Shown: in pieces, positions 8,749 to 17,836 of the stretch
How positions within the stretch are numbered: the stretch's first letter is position 1
Layout: each line of letters opens with the position of its first letter
Source: Pseudomonas sichuanensis
GTDB lineage: Bacteria; Pseudomonadota; Gammaproteobacteria; Pseudomonadales; Pseudomonadaceae
Assembly (NCBI RefSeq): GCF_003231305.1
Contig: NZ_QKVM01000003.1
Coordinates: 62,001-126,000 of the forward strand
Reading direction: 5' to 3'
DNA length: 64,000 nt
Notes under the pieces: generated by a model
What the model saw: the letters and a program-made list of their open reading frames with translations, nothing else
Database searches by the model: none
What the model was told of the DNA's origin: nothing
Translations under genes and position numbers: made by a program

Positions 8749-10133
8749 CAGGCCGAGACAGCGGCGTTCACACCTGCGCCCCGGCCAATCATCCGCTTCA
8801 TCCGCCATTCAAAGGCAAACGTCAGCGCCACCGACGCACAGGCCAGCCCCAGCGCCAGCCCCCACCAGATCCCCGGCGCCCCACCGCCGAGGGTGAAGGC
8901 GAACAACCAGGCACTCGGCGCCCCCACCAGCCAGTAGCACACCGCGCCGATCAGGAAGGTGGTGCGGGCATCCTTCAAGCCCCGGATCGAGCCCATGGCG
9001 ATGGTCTGCACGCCGTCGAACAGCTCGAACCAGGCCGCCACCATCACCAGTTGCACCGCCAGCTGGAAGATCGGCGCAAAGGCCGGGTCGTCACGGTTGA
9101 CCAGCAAGCCCACCAGGTTGTCCGGCAGCAGCAGGAACAGCGCGGCAAAGCCAAGCATCAGCGTGGCACCGAAACCGATCCCGACACGCCCGGCACTGCG
9201 CGCCGCCAGCAAGTTGCCGGCGCCGTAGTACAGGCCGACGCGCATGGTCACCGCATACGAAAGCCCGGTCGGCACCATGAACGCGGTCGAGACGATCTGC
9301 AGGGCGATCTGGTGCGCCGCAAGCTCGGTACTGCCAAGCACGCCCATGCACAGCGCGGCGAAGGCGAACAGCCCGACCTCGACCATGTAGGTGCCGCCGA
9401 TCGGCAGGCCCAGGCGCCACAGCTCGCGCAGCGCCGGCAGCGAAGGGCGCATCAGGCCCTTGCGCAGCGGGTAGGCGGCATAGGCCTTGTGCCAGCGGAT
9501 GTACAGCGCCAAGGCGATGGCCATGCCCATCGACACCACCGCGGTGACCAGGCCGATGCCCATCAGGCCCAGCTTGGGCAGGCCGAACATACCCTCGATC
9601 AGCGCATGGTTGAGCAGGTAGTTGAGCACGGTGCCCACCAGGCTGATGACCATCACCGGCGTGGAGCGCCCCAGCGCACTGGTGAAGCCGCGCAGGGCCA
9701 TGAACGTCAGGTAGCCGGGCAGGGCCAGCGGCAGCAGGGTGAGAAACTGCATGGCCGCGTCGACGTTCTCCGGCCGCTGGCCGAACAGCAGCAGCGCGGG
9801 CTTGAGGTTCCACAGCACCAGCGCCGCCGCCAGGGCCAGGCCCCAGGCCAGCCACAGGCCGCTCTGGGCCAGGCGGGTGGCACCTTCGATGTCGTTGGCG
9901 CCCTTGCGGATCGCCACCAGCGTGCCGACCGCGGCGATTATCCCCAGGCAGAAGATCGATACGAACGAATAGCTCGCCGCCCCCAGCCCGCCACCTGCCA
10001 GCGCCTGCGGGCTGATGCGGGCCATCATCAAGGTGTCGGTGAGCACCATCAGCATGTGCGCCAACTGCGAGGCGATCAGCGGCCCGGCCAGGCGCAGCAA
10101 AGCCTTGAGTTCAGTGGTGGGCGCGACGTGCAT
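8748..10133 (-). CDS. MATE family multidrug efflux transporter (NorM/PmpM-like)
   Basis: A 461-residue integral membrane protein with about twelve hydrophobic segments arranged in two similar halves, the normal size for NorM-type MATE pumps. MATE proteins export cationic drugs in exchange for Na+ or H+ across the inner membrane. The N-terminal segment (LAGPLIASQLAHMLMVLTD) and the second-half segment GLPIGGTYMVEVG match the family. ATG 10133 is preceded by AAGGAC. It is divergent from a LysR gene, and the shared 156-bp region holds a 17-bp palindrome, so LysR control is plausible. Substrate unknown. Confidence 0.88.
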   Translation of the reverse strand: MHVAPTTELKALLRLAGPLIASQLAHMLMVLTDTLMMARISPQALAGGGLGAASYSFVSIFCLGIIAAVGTLVAIRKGANDIEGATRLAQSGLWLAWGLALAAALVLWNLKPALLLFGQRPENVDAAMQFLTLLPLALPGYLTFMALRGFTSALGRSTPVMVISLVGTVLNYLLNHALIEGMFGLPKLGLMGIGLVTAVVSMGMAIALALYIRWHKAYAAYPLRKGLMRPSLPALRELWRLGLPIGGTYMVEVGLFAFAALCMGVLGSTELAAHQIALQIVSTAFMVPTGLSYAVTMRVGLYYGAGNLLAARSAGRVGIGFGATLMLGFAALFLLLPDNLVGLLVNRDDPAFAPIFQLAVQLVMVAAWFELFDGVQTIAMGSIRGLKDARTTFLIGAVCYWLVGAPSAWLFAFTLGGGAPGIWWGLALGLACASVALTFAFEWRMKRMIGRGAGVNAAVSA

Positions 10134-10222
10134 GGGCTTGTCCTTGTGGGGGGAGCAATGAGCGAGCGGTCGATTCTGAGGCTTCGGTCAGCTTTGCACA
10201 AAAGGATAAATGCGATCACTGC

Positions 10223-10239
10223 CATGAGTCTGACTCATG
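10223..10239. promoter_or_regulatory. 17-bp perfect palindrome in the MATE/LysR divergent region
   Basis: CATGAGTCTGACTCATG is a perfect palindrome with one central base. It sits 50 bases upstream of the LysR start and 90 bases upstream of the MATE start. It is a candidate operator; which protein binds it is inference. Confidence 0.5.
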
Positions 10240-10289
10240 TATGTATGATCCAGTGCACTGCCTCCACGGCCCCGCATGCCAGGTACGCC

Positions 10290-11222
10290 ATGTCCCGCCA
10301 GCTCCCTCCGCTGTATGCGCTTCGCGCATTTGAAGTCGCCGCGCGGCTGAGCTCCTTCACCCGCGCCGGTGTCGAACTGTCGATCACCCAGAGCGCGGTC
10401 AGCCGGCATATCCGCACGCTCGAAGAGCACTTCGCCTGCCGCCTGTTCGTGCGCAGCGGCCGCAGCCTGCAACTGACCGAGGCCGCGCGGGTGCTGCTGC
10501 CCGGCGTACGCGACGGCTTCGCCGCGCTGGAGCGAGCCTGCGAGACCTTGCGCGGCGAAGACGACATCCTGCGCATGAAGGCGCCGTCCACCCTGACCAT
10601 GCGCTGGCTGCTGGCGCGCCTGAGCCGCTTTCGCCACCTGCAGCCGGGCAACGAAGTGCAACTGACCAGTGCCTGGATGGACGTCGACCACGTGGACTTC
10701 AACCAGGAGCCGTTCGACTGTGCGGTGCTGCTCAGCGACGGCAATTTCCCGGCCGACTGGGAGGTACGCCGGCTGTTCAGCGAGCTGCTGATCCCGGTGG
10801 GGGCGCCGGACCTGCTCGACGATGCGCCCTGGGATGAGCGGCGGCTGGCCGGCATCGAACTGCTGCACCCCACCCCCGACAAGCGTGACTGGCGTGCCTG
10901 GCTGGCGCGCATGGGGCTCACTGACAAGGTGTCGCTCAAGGGCGGGCAGGTGTTCGACACCCTGGAGCTGGGCATGATCGCGGCTGCCCGTGGGTACGGG
11001 ATCTCCATGGGCGACCTGCTGATGGTGGCCGAGGATGTGGCCCAGCGGCGCCTGAGCCTGCCCTGGCCGACGGCGGTGGCCAGCGGGCTGGATTATTACC
11101 TGGTGTGGCCCAGGACCCGGCCGGGGGGCGAGCGGTTGCGCAGGTTGAGCGGGTTTTTGCAGGAGGAGGCGGTGGGGATGGATTTGCCGGACGTGCAGAT
11201 ACTTGCAGCGCAAGTGTCATAG
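10290..11222 (+). CDS. LysR-family transcriptional regulator (GcvA-like)
   Basis: This 310-residue protein has an N-terminal winged helix-turn-helix (residues about 5-65, FTRAGVELSITQSAVSRHIR) and a periplasmic-binding-protein-like effector domain. The layout resembles the GcvA/AmpR subgroup. ATG 10290 is chosen because the HTH begins at once (MSRQLPPLYALRAFEVAARL); the long upstream open frame is only the antisense of the MATE gene. It is divergent from the MATE pump and probably regulates it or itself. Confidence 0.88.
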   Translation: MSRQLPPLYALRAFEVAARLSSFTRAGVELSITQSAVSRHIRTLEEHFACRLFVRSGRSLQLTEAARVLLPGVRDGFAALERACETLRGEDDILRMKAPSTLTMRWLLARLSRFRHLQPGNEVQLTSAWMDVDHVDFNQEPFDCAVLLSDGNFPADWEVRRLFSELLIPVGAPDLLDDAPWDERRLAGIELLHPTPDKRDWRAWLARMGLTDKVSLKGGQVFDTLELGMIAAARGYGISMGDLLMVAEDVAQRRLSLPWPTAVASGLDYYLVWPRTRPGGERLRRLSGFLQEEAVGMDLPDVQILAAQVS

Positions 11223-11224
11223 CC

Positions 11225-11326
11225 ATCGCGGGGCAAGCCCGCTCCCACAGGGATCGCGCCAGCTTCCAAAAAATGAGCAAGACAGTTGCTCCCAGAGGCT
11301 GCGTGGGAGCGGGCTTGCCCCGCGAT
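11225..11326. repeat. REP pair with 54-bp spacer
   Basis: Arms 11225-11248 and 11303-11326 are inverted REP copies downstream of the LysR gene. The rest of the 286-bp gap to the chemoreceptor gene shows no gene. Confidence 0.88.
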
Positions 11327-11508
11327 GGGCGGCTGCCGCCCAACCCTGCGCAAAGGTTTGCGAATACCCCGGCCCGACACTCAAGTATTCCCCCGCGACG
11401 CCGATCCATTGGCACCAGCGTCCCGGAAGAGGGCGCGATTCCCCGTTCATAGGAAGCGGGTGGTCAGCGTGATCAGGACGATCCCGGCCTCTTGCCAGGA
11501 GCTCTCCC

Positions 11509-13485
11509 ATGTCTCAACCGCGTGCCCGTATCGCCTCGCAGCTCGGCATCGCCCTCGCCATCGTGCTGGCGCTGGTGATCACCGGCAGTACCCTGTTCGC
11601 CCTGCGTTCGCTGGACGACGCCAACCTCACCACCCGCCAGGCCCACCTGGGCAGCGAAGCGCGGCTGCTGGCCGACCAGCTGGACACCTTCCACGGGTCG
11701 CTCAGGGACAACACCCAGCGCCTCAGCGGGCTGTTCGAGCGCCGCTTCGCCACGGGCCTGGCCCTGCATGCGGGCGAGACGGTCAGCGTGGCCGGAGTCG
11801 CCACCCCGGCGCTGTACCTGGGCGAACACTTGCTGAACAACGATTTCCGCCAGGTCGACGAGTTCCAGCAGATGACCGCCGGGGTCGCCACCCTGTTCGT
11901 GCGCAGCGGCGACGACTTCGTGCGCATCAGCACCTCGCTGACCAAGCAGGACGGCAGCCGCGCCATCGGCACCCAGCTCGACCGCCAGCACCCGGCCTAC
12001 GCCAAGCTGATGGCCGGGCAGACCTACGTCGGCCGCGCCGTGCTGTTCGAGCGCAACTACATGACCCGCTACGTGCCTGTCAGCGACGGCAGCGGCCGGG
12101 TGATCGCGGTGCTGTTCGTCGGCTTCGACTATACCGACGCGCAGAACGCCCAGTTCGCCAACCTCAAGCGCTTCCGCATTGGCCAGACCGGCTCGCTGGC
12201 GCTGCTCGACGAGCAGGGCAAGTGGCTGGTGCCGCCGGCCGAGGTGCGTGACGGCGAGGCCGCGGCCCAGGCCATCAAAGGCCTCAAGGCCGGCGAGGGG
12301 CGCTTCTGGGAGAGCGCCGGCGTGCCGCAGTTCAGTGTCGTCATGCCGTTCGCCGAGGGCCCATGGACCGTGGTGGCGAGCATGCCGCAGGCAGAAATCA
12401 GCGAGGTGACCTGGAGTGTCGGCCTGCGCCTGGCCATCGGCAGCCTGCTGGCCATGTTGCTGGCCGTGGTCGCCACGCTCTGGCTGCTGCGCCGCAAGCT
12501 GCGCCCGCTGGGCGACCTGGTGCGCCAGGCCGAGGCGCTGGGGGCCGGCAACCTCGATGCCCGCCTGAGCGTCACCAGCCATGACGAGATCGGCCAGCTG
12601 GCGCGCGGGTTCAACCAGATGGCCGATGCCCTGGCAACCATGGTCGAGCATATCCGCGAGGCCTCGGAGCAAGTCAGCGGCCGCGCCCGTTCGCTGTCGG
12701 GCCTGTCGTCCGGAGCCTGCGAGGGCATGGAGCAGCAGTCCGGCGAGATCACCAGCATGGCCGGCGCGGTGGAAGAGTTCAGCGCCACGTCGATGAACAT
12801 CGCCGACAACATGGCCGGCACCGAACGCATGGCCCGCGACAACGCCCAGCAGACCCGCATCGGCCGCAATGCCATGGACCAAGCCTCGGCCTCGCTCAAG
12901 CAGATTGCCCAGGCGCTGGGCGGTACCGCGACGGTCATGGACACCCTGGGTGCCCGTTCGCAGGAGATCGGCGGTATCGTCGGGGTGATCACCGCGATCG
13001 CCGAACAGACCAACCTGCTGGCGCTCAACGCCGCCATCGAGGCGGCGCGTGCCGGCGAGCAGGGCCGTGGCTTTGCCGTGGTGGCCGACGAGGTGCGTGG
13101 CCTGGCCGCGCGCACCCGCCAGGCCACCGATGAGATCTCCGGGATGATCGCCAGCATCCAGCAGCAGACCGGCCATGCCATCAGCACCCTGGAGCAGGGC
13201 AACCAGTTGATGCAGGAAGGTCTGGCGCGCAACGACAAGGTGGCCGAGGCCCTGGCGCGCATCGACGAGCAGAGCCGTACGGCGGGTGAGCAGTTCGCGG
13301 TGATCAGCACGGCGACCCAGGAGCAGAGCAGCACCGCGACGGTGCTCAGCCGGAATCTGCAGAGCATCGCCCAGGCCAACAGTGAACAGCGTGATGTGGC
13401 CAATGAGCTTGCCATGACGGCGCGGGAACTGGAGGGGCTGGCGGGGCAGTTGCGCCAGGAAGTGGATCGGTTCCGAGTCAGGTAA
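11509..13485 (+). CDS. Methyl-accepting chemotaxis protein with Cache sensor
   Basis: A 658-residue chemoreceptor. It has an N-terminal membrane segment (about 10-32) and a large periplasmic region (about 35-300) with two Cache-like modules. A second membrane segment lies near 305-325 and is followed by HAMP. The cytoplasmic signalling domain carries the highly conserved hairpin [20 protein letters not shown] and [15 protein letters not shown]. It would signal to CheA/CheW at the cell pole. The periplasmic region resembles the Cache3/Cache2 fusion type; the ligand cannot be told. The nearby lysine genes make a related ligand conceivable, but nothing shows it. Confidence 0.9.
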   Translation: MSQPRARIASQLGIALAIVLALVITGSTLFALRSLDDANLTTRQAHLGSEARLLADQLDTFHGSLRDNTQRLSGLFERRFATGLALHAGETVSVAGVATPALYLGEHLLNNDFRQVDEFQQMTAGVATLFVRSGDDFVRISTSLTKQDGSRAIGTQLDRQHPAYAKLMAGQTYVGRAVLFERNYMTRYVPVSDGSGRVIAVLFVGFDYTDAQNAQFANLKRFRIGQTGSLALLDEQGKWLVPPAEVRDGEAAAQAIKGLKAGEGRFWESAGVPQFSVVMPFAEGPWTVVASMPQAEISEVTWSVGLRLAIGSLLAMLLAVVATLWLLRRKLRPLGDLVRQAEALGAGNLDARLSVTSHDEIGQLARGFNQMADALATMVEHIREASEQVSGRARSLSGLSSGACEGMEQQSGEITSMAGAVEEFSATSMNIADNMAGTERMARDNAQQTRIGRNAMDQASASLKQIAQALGGTATVMDTLGARSQEIGGIVGVITAIAEQTNLLALNAAIEAARAGEQGRGFAVVADEVRGLAARTRQATDEISGMIASIQQQTGHAISTLEQGNQLMQEGLARNDKVAEALARIDEQSRTAGEQFAVISTATQEQSSTATVLSRNLQSIAQANSEQRDVANELAMTARELEGLAGQLRQEVDRFRVR

Positions 13486-13507
13486 CAGCGGTTGTCTGTA
13501 CCGGCCT

Positions 13508-13580
13508 CTTCGCGGGTAAACCCGCTCCCACAGGGACTCTGCAAGCACGGCAACCTGTGGGAGCGGGTTTACCCGCGAAG
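13508..13580. repeat. REP pair, GCGGGTTTACCCGCGAA class
   Basis: 27-bp inverted arms at 13508-13534 and 13554-13580 are built on GGGTAAACCCGCTCCCACA, a class different from the GCAAGC-type REPs. The element lies between convergent chemoreceptor and hglS genes. Confidence 0.88.
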
Positions 13581-13610
13581 GGCCGCAAGGCGGCCCCGGG
13601 ATCTCGAACC

Positions 13611-14996
13611 CTACATCGCTCCCAGATCCAACGCCTGCGCACACGCCTGCAACGACCTGCGCTCGCTCTGCGCATACAACCCCAGCTCATCCTCCACCTT
13701 GAGCCCCAGCGCCGCCTCGAATGCCTCGCGGTTGGCATTGCTGCCGTACTCGGCCTGGCCTTCGTCGCCCAGGTTGGATTGGAAGATCCCCGCCGCGCTC
13801 ACCGGCAGGAAATCCTCGTACACCAGCGCCTCGTAATGCACGTGGCCAGCGTCGATCAGCCCTTGCAGGGTGGTCGGGCGATCCGCCTGGCCGCGTGCGG
13901 CCAGGCCCTTCTCGGTCGCGAAGTAGCGGAAGTACGCCAGCCCCTGTTCGCGCATCTGCGCCAGGTCATCCGGGAACTCGGCGAACTGCGCCTCCAGCAG
14001 CGCCTTGTAGCGTTCGGCATTGGCCTCGGCCGGTACGCCGCCCAGGGCGGCGCGAGTGGCGTCGAGCAGGCGGTCGTACAGCTGGCGGCCCTTGGGCGTC
14101 AGCGCCGCGCCGCGCTGTTCGATCTCGCCGAAGCGCGCCGTGTGGCTGCCCTGGGCATCGCTGAAGGCGACCTTTTCCTGCAATGCCTTGAAGCTGGTTT
14201 GCCGCAACAGGATCGGGTGGCGACGGGTGGGCGGGCCTTCGACCACGGCCTTGGGCGGTATGCCCTTGGCCGGCATGCCGACCTGGATCGCGTCGATGTC
14301 CAGGGTGCGCGGGGTCAGGTGGTTGATGTGCGGGCCCTTGAACGCCACCACGTCGGCGATCAGGCGGTGCTGATCGTGCAACTGCTGGTACTGCTCGGCG
14401 GTGACCGTGGCGTCCTGGTGCCAGCGGAAGGTGTGCAGGGCTTCGTTGACGAAGCGCTCGGCGTCGCTCGCGTTCAGGCCGCCGTCGCGTTCGCACTGGG
14501 CAATCAGCTCCAGCGCGCGCGGGGTGAAGATCTGCCGTTGGCTGAGGATGCTCTGGGCCAGTTCGCGCAATTGCGGGTTGTCGATCAGCTCCAGGCGCAG
14601 CAGCGAGGTGAATACACGGAACGGGCTGACGTGCAGCGACTGTTCGTGCACTGCGCGAAAGGCGGTGGAATGCACCGGCACACCGGCCGAACTGAGGTCG
14701 TAGTAGCCGACCGGGTGCATGCCCATCACCGCGAACAGCCGGGCGATCGTGGCGAGTTCTTCGGCGGTGCCGACACGGATGGCGCCGTGGCGCTCCTGGT
14801 CGAGGCGCTCGATCTCGCCGGTCCAGCGCAGGGCCTCGGCCACCTTGGGCTGCTCGGCCATCACCCGCTGGTTGATCTCGCTCACCAGCTCAAGCAGCGT
14901 GCCGTACAGGGGCACTTCCTGTTTGTACATGAGCGACATGGCGGCAGAGAACTGCGCGCGGATGCTGTCGGGGCTGACGAAATCGTGGGCGGGCAT
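13611..14996 (-). CDS. hglS: 2-oxoadipate dioxygenase/decarboxylase (DUF1338)
   Basis: A 461-residue DUF1338 protein matching HglS of P. putida, which turns 2-oxoadipate into D-2-hydroxyglutarate using Fe(II) and O2 in D-lysine/pipecolate catabolism. His70 and Arg74 (DQERHGAIR), His226 (GPHINH) and a Glu near 293 (GEIEQR) fall where the published metal and substrate residues of the family lie. ATG 14996 has AGGAAG at good spacing. It lies with amaB and amaA, giving the path pipecolate, P6C/2-aminoadipate semialdehyde, 2-aminoadipate, 2-oxoadipate, 2-hydroxyglutarate; the aminoadipate transaminase is not in the window. Confidence 0.9.
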   Translation of the reverse strand: MPAHDFVSPDSIRAQFSAAMSLMYKQEVPLYGTLLELVSEINQRVMAEQPKVAEALRWTGEIERLDQERHGAIRVGTAEELATIARLFAVMGMHPVGYYDLSSAGVPVHSTAFRAVHEQSLHVSPFRVFTSLLRLELIDNPQLRELAQSILSQRQIFTPRALELIAQCERDGGLNASDAERFVNEALHTFRWHQDATVTAEQYQQLHDQHRLIADVVAFKGPHINHLTPRTLDIDAIQVGMPAKGIPPKAVVEGPPTRRHPILLRQTSFKALQEKVAFSDAQGSHTARFGEIEQRGAALTPKGRQLYDRLLDATRAALGGVPAEANAERYKALLEAQFAEFPDDLAQMREQGLAYFRYFATEKGLAARGQADRPTTLQGLIDAGHVHYEALVYEDFLPVSAAGIFQSNLGDEGQAEYGSNANREAFEAALGLKVEDELGLYAQSERRSLQACAQALDLGAM

Positions 14997-15109
14997 CGCA
15001 AGCTTCCTGGTTAGGTTCGGACGCTTACATGAAAGCTGGGAATGGAGTTGCCATACAAGCGAAAAAAAGTGAGTGTTTCATTCCTTTTTTGATCGACCTT
15101 CAAGGCCCT

Positions 15110-15170
15110 ATCGCGGGGCAAGCCCGCTCCCACGCTGTGTCAGACCGTGGGAGCGGGCTTGCCCCGCGAT
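15110..15170. repeat. REP pair between hglS and the LysR gene
   Basis: Perfect inverted arms 15110-15133 and 15147-15170. Here the pair separates two same-strand genes (LysR then hglS), so it may cause differential expression. Confidence 0.88.
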
Positions 15171-15174
15171 GGCG

Positions 15175-16059
15175 TCAGACCTGCTCCTTGATCCACTCCA
15201 CCAACGCCCGCACCTTCGGCACTTCCGCCGCATGCTCGGCATAGGCCAGGTAATGCGCGCCACTGCTCTTCATCGCATGGTCCCAGGCCATCACCAGGCT
15301 GCCCTCGGCCAGTTCCCTGGCCACCAGATAGCGCGGCACCAACGCCACCCCACACCCCGACTGTGCCGCGCTCAACGCCATATAGAACGTATCGAAACGC
15401 GGCCCGTGGTAGCTGTTGTCGGTGTGCAGCCCCTGTTCCAGGAACCACTCATGCCACGCCTCCGGGCGTGAGGCGCTCTGCAGCAGCACCAGGTCTGCCA
15501 GCGCACCCGCGTCCGGCAGCGTGCGCCCCTGCAGCAACTCTGGCGCGCACACCGGCACCACCTCCTCGCCGAACAGCTCCACGCAGGTCGCCCCCGGCCA
15601 GGTGCCCTGGCCGTAAAAGAACACCACGTCCGCCGAGCCTTGCAGCAAGGCGAACGGCTCCATCTCGTTGCGGATGTCCAGGTGGATGTTCGGGTGGCGC
15701 TTGCCGAAGCCTTTCAGGTGCGGGATCAGCCAGCGCACGCCAAAACTCGGTTGAGTGGCTACCTTGAGTACTTCGGTCTGCGTGCCGTAGGTCTGCACGT
15801 AGCGGCTGGACATGTCGACCTGGGTGAGGATCTTGTTGACCTCGGCCAGGTACAACGAGCCTGCGGGGGTGAGCTGCAGGCGCCGGCGGATGCGCAGGAA
15901 CAGGTGGTGGCGCAGCATCTCCTCCAGTTGCGCGACCTGCTTGCTGACCGCGCTCTGGGTCAGGTGCAGCTCTTCGGCGGCGCGGGTGAAGCTCAGGTGG
16001 CGCGCCGCTGCCTCGAAACACTGCAGGGCGGTCATGGACGGTACCAGGCGTTTGGACAT
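15175..16059 (-). CDS. LysR-family regulator next to amaB
   Basis: This 294-residue protein has an N-terminal HTH (ALQCFEAAARHLSFTRAAEELHL, given here in two overlapping parts: SFTRAAEELHLTQSAVSKQ) and a GcvA-type effector domain. It is divergent from amaB, as is the LysR gene at the same place in KT2440, so it is the likely regulator of amaB-amaA and perhaps hglS. Start choice is uncertain: ATG 16059 is used, while ATG 16083 would add eight residues and neither has a strong ribosome binding site. Confidence 0.85.
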   Translation of the reverse strand: MSKRLVPSMTALQCFEAAARHLSFTRAAEELHLTQSAVSKQVAQLEEMLRHHLFLRIRRRLQLTPAGSLYLAEVNKILTQVDMSSRYVQTYGTQTEVLKVATQPSFGVRWLIPHLKGFGKRHPNIHLDIRNEMEPFALLQGSADVVFFYGQGTWPGATCVELFGEEVVPVCAPELLQGRTLPDAGALADLVLLQSASRPEAWHEWFLEQGLHTDNSYHGPRFDTFYMALSAAQSGCGVALVPRYLVARELAEGSLVMAWDHAMKSSGAHYLAYAEHAAEVPKVRALVEWIKEQV

Positions 16060-16194
16060 AGCGGTCTCTGCGGCTCGAATCATTACCTGCCGGAATGATA
16101 TGCGGAATAAAGGTCGTTTGTTGCACTTGTGTAATCGGATTAATACTGACCCACGTCATTTTCCAACCCTTCACACGATGAAAGGAGAAGCACA

Positions 16195-17685
16195 ATGGTT
16201 GCTGGATTGCTCGAGCGCCTTGGCGTTGCCGCCACGGCTTACACCCAGGGCGACTACCCTGTTCACACCCCGATCGACGGCAGCCAGATCGCCTCGGTGA
16301 AACTGCTCGGCAAGGCCGACACCATTGCCCGCATCGACCAGGCCCAGCAGGCCTTCGAAGCCTGGCGCAGCGTGCCGGCCCCGCGCCGTGGCGAGCTGGT
16401 GCGCCTGTTCGGTGAAGTGCTGCGCGAACACAAGGCCGACCTCGGCGAGCTGGTCTCGATCGAAGCCGGCAAGATCACCCAGGAAGGCCTGGGCGAAGTG
16501 CAGGAAATGATCGACATCTGCGACTTCGCCGTCGGCCTGTCGCGCCAGCTGTACGGCCTGACCATCGCCTCCGAGCGCCCGGGCCACCACATGCGTGAAT
16601 CCTGGCACCCGCTGGGCGTGGTCGGCGTGATCAGTGCCTTCAACTTCCCGGTCGCCGTGTGGGCGTGGAACACCGCGCTGGCCCTGGTGGCCGGTAACTC
16701 GGTGGTGTGGAAGCCGTCCGAGAAGACCCCGCTCACCGCCCTGGCCTGCCAGGCGCTGTTCGAAAAAGCCCTGAAAGCCTTCGGCGATGCGCCGGCCGGC
16801 CTGAGCCAGCTGGTGATCGGTGGCCGCGAAGCCGGTGAAGCCCTGGTCGACGACCCGCGCGTTCCGCTGGTCAGCGCCACCGGCAGTACCCGCATGGGCC
16901 GTGAAGTAGGCCCACGTGTGGCAGCACGCTTCGGCCGCAGCATCCTCGAACTGGGTGGCAACAACGCCATGATCCTCGCCCCGAGCGCAGACCTGGACCT
17001 AGCCGTGCGCGGCATCCTGTTCTCCGCCGTGGGCACCGCCGGCCAGCGCTGCACCACCCTGCGCCGCCTGATCGTGCACCGTTCGATCAAGGATGAAGTG
17101 GTTGCCCGGGTCAAGGCCGCCTACGCCAAAGTGCGCATCGGCGACCCACGCAAGGACAACCTGGTCGGCCCGCTGATCGACAAGCTGTCGTTCGATGCCA
17201 TGCAAGGCGCGCTGGCCAAGGCCCGCGACGAAGGCGGCCAGGTATTCGGTGGCGAGCGTCAGCTGGCCGAGCAGTACCCGAACGCCTACTACGTGACCCC
17301 GGCCATCGCCGAGATGCCGGCCCAGAGCGACGTGGTGCGCCACGAAACCTTCGCGCCGATCCTCTACGTGCTGGCCTACGACGACTTCGAAGAGGCCCTG
17401 CGCCTGAACAACGAAGTGCCGCAGGGCCTGTCGTCGTGCATCTTCACCACCGACATTCGCGAGGCCGAGCGCTTCCAGAGTGCCTCGGGCAGCGACTGCG
17501 GCATCGCCAACGTCAACATCGGCACCAGCGGCGCCGAGATCGGCGGGGCGTTCGGTGGCGAGAAAGAGACCGGCGGTGGCCGTGAGTCCGGCTCCGATGC
17601 CTGGAAAGGCTACATGCGTCGCCAGACGAACACCGTGAACTACTCGCGCGAGCTGCCGCTGGCGCAGGGTATCGTGTTCGACTGA
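16195..17685 (+). CDS. amaB: L-2-aminoadipate semialdehyde (P6C) dehydrogenase
   Basis: A 496-residue NAD(P)-dependent aldehyde dehydrogenase. It carries the catalytic Cys in GQRCTT, the general-base Glu in LELGGNN, and the cofactor-region motif GSTRMGREV. In P. putida AmaB oxidises the open form of delta1-piperideine-6-carboxylate to 2-aminoadipate in lysine catabolism. Assignment rests on overall ALDH7-like sequence together with the divergent LysR, the following pipecolate oxidase and nearby hglS. AAGGAG at 16182-16187 is well placed for ATG 16195. It is separated from amaA by 151 bases holding a REP pair. Confidence 0.92.
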   Translation: MVAGLLERLGVAATAYTQGDYPVHTPIDGSQIASVKLLGKADTIARIDQAQQAFEAWRSVPAPRRGELVRLFGEVLREHKADLGELVSIEAGKITQEGLGEVQEMIDICDFAVGLSRQLYGLTIASERPGHHMRESWHPLGVVGVISAFNFPVAVWAWNTALALVAGNSVVWKPSEKTPLTALACQALFEKALKAFGDAPAGLSQLVIGGREAGEALVDDPRVPLVSATGSTRMGREVGPRVAARFGRSILELGGNNAMILAPSADLDLAVRGILFSAVGTAGQRCTTLRRLIVHRSIKDEVVARVKAAYAKVRIGDPRKDNLVGPLIDKLSFDAMQGALAKARDEGGQVFGGERQLAEQYPNAYYVTPAIAEMPAQSDVVRHETFAPILYVLAYDDFEEALRLNNEVPQGLSSCIFTTDIREAERFQSASGSDCGIANVNIGTSGAEIGGAFGGEKETGGGRESGSDAWKGYMRRQTNTVNYSRELPLAQGIVFD

Positions 17686-17722
17686 TGGATTGATGCTGCA
17701 TGGCCGGGGGCTATGCCCCCGG

Positions 17723-17789
17723 TTCGCGGCACAAGGCCGCTCCTACACAGGCATCGCGATCTCCTGTAGGAGCGGCCTTGTGCCGCGAA
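17723..17789. repeat. REP pair (GCGGCCTTGTGCCGCGAA class) between amaB and amaA
   Basis: 25-bp arms at 17723-17747 and 17765-17789 are inverted copies of a third REP class. They lie inside a likely operon. A further short GGGCTGCAAAGCAGCCC hairpin follows. Confidence 0.88.
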
Positions 17790-17836
17790 TGGGCTGCAAA
17801 GCAGCCCCAATAAGAACAAATTGCTGGAGCCGGGCC

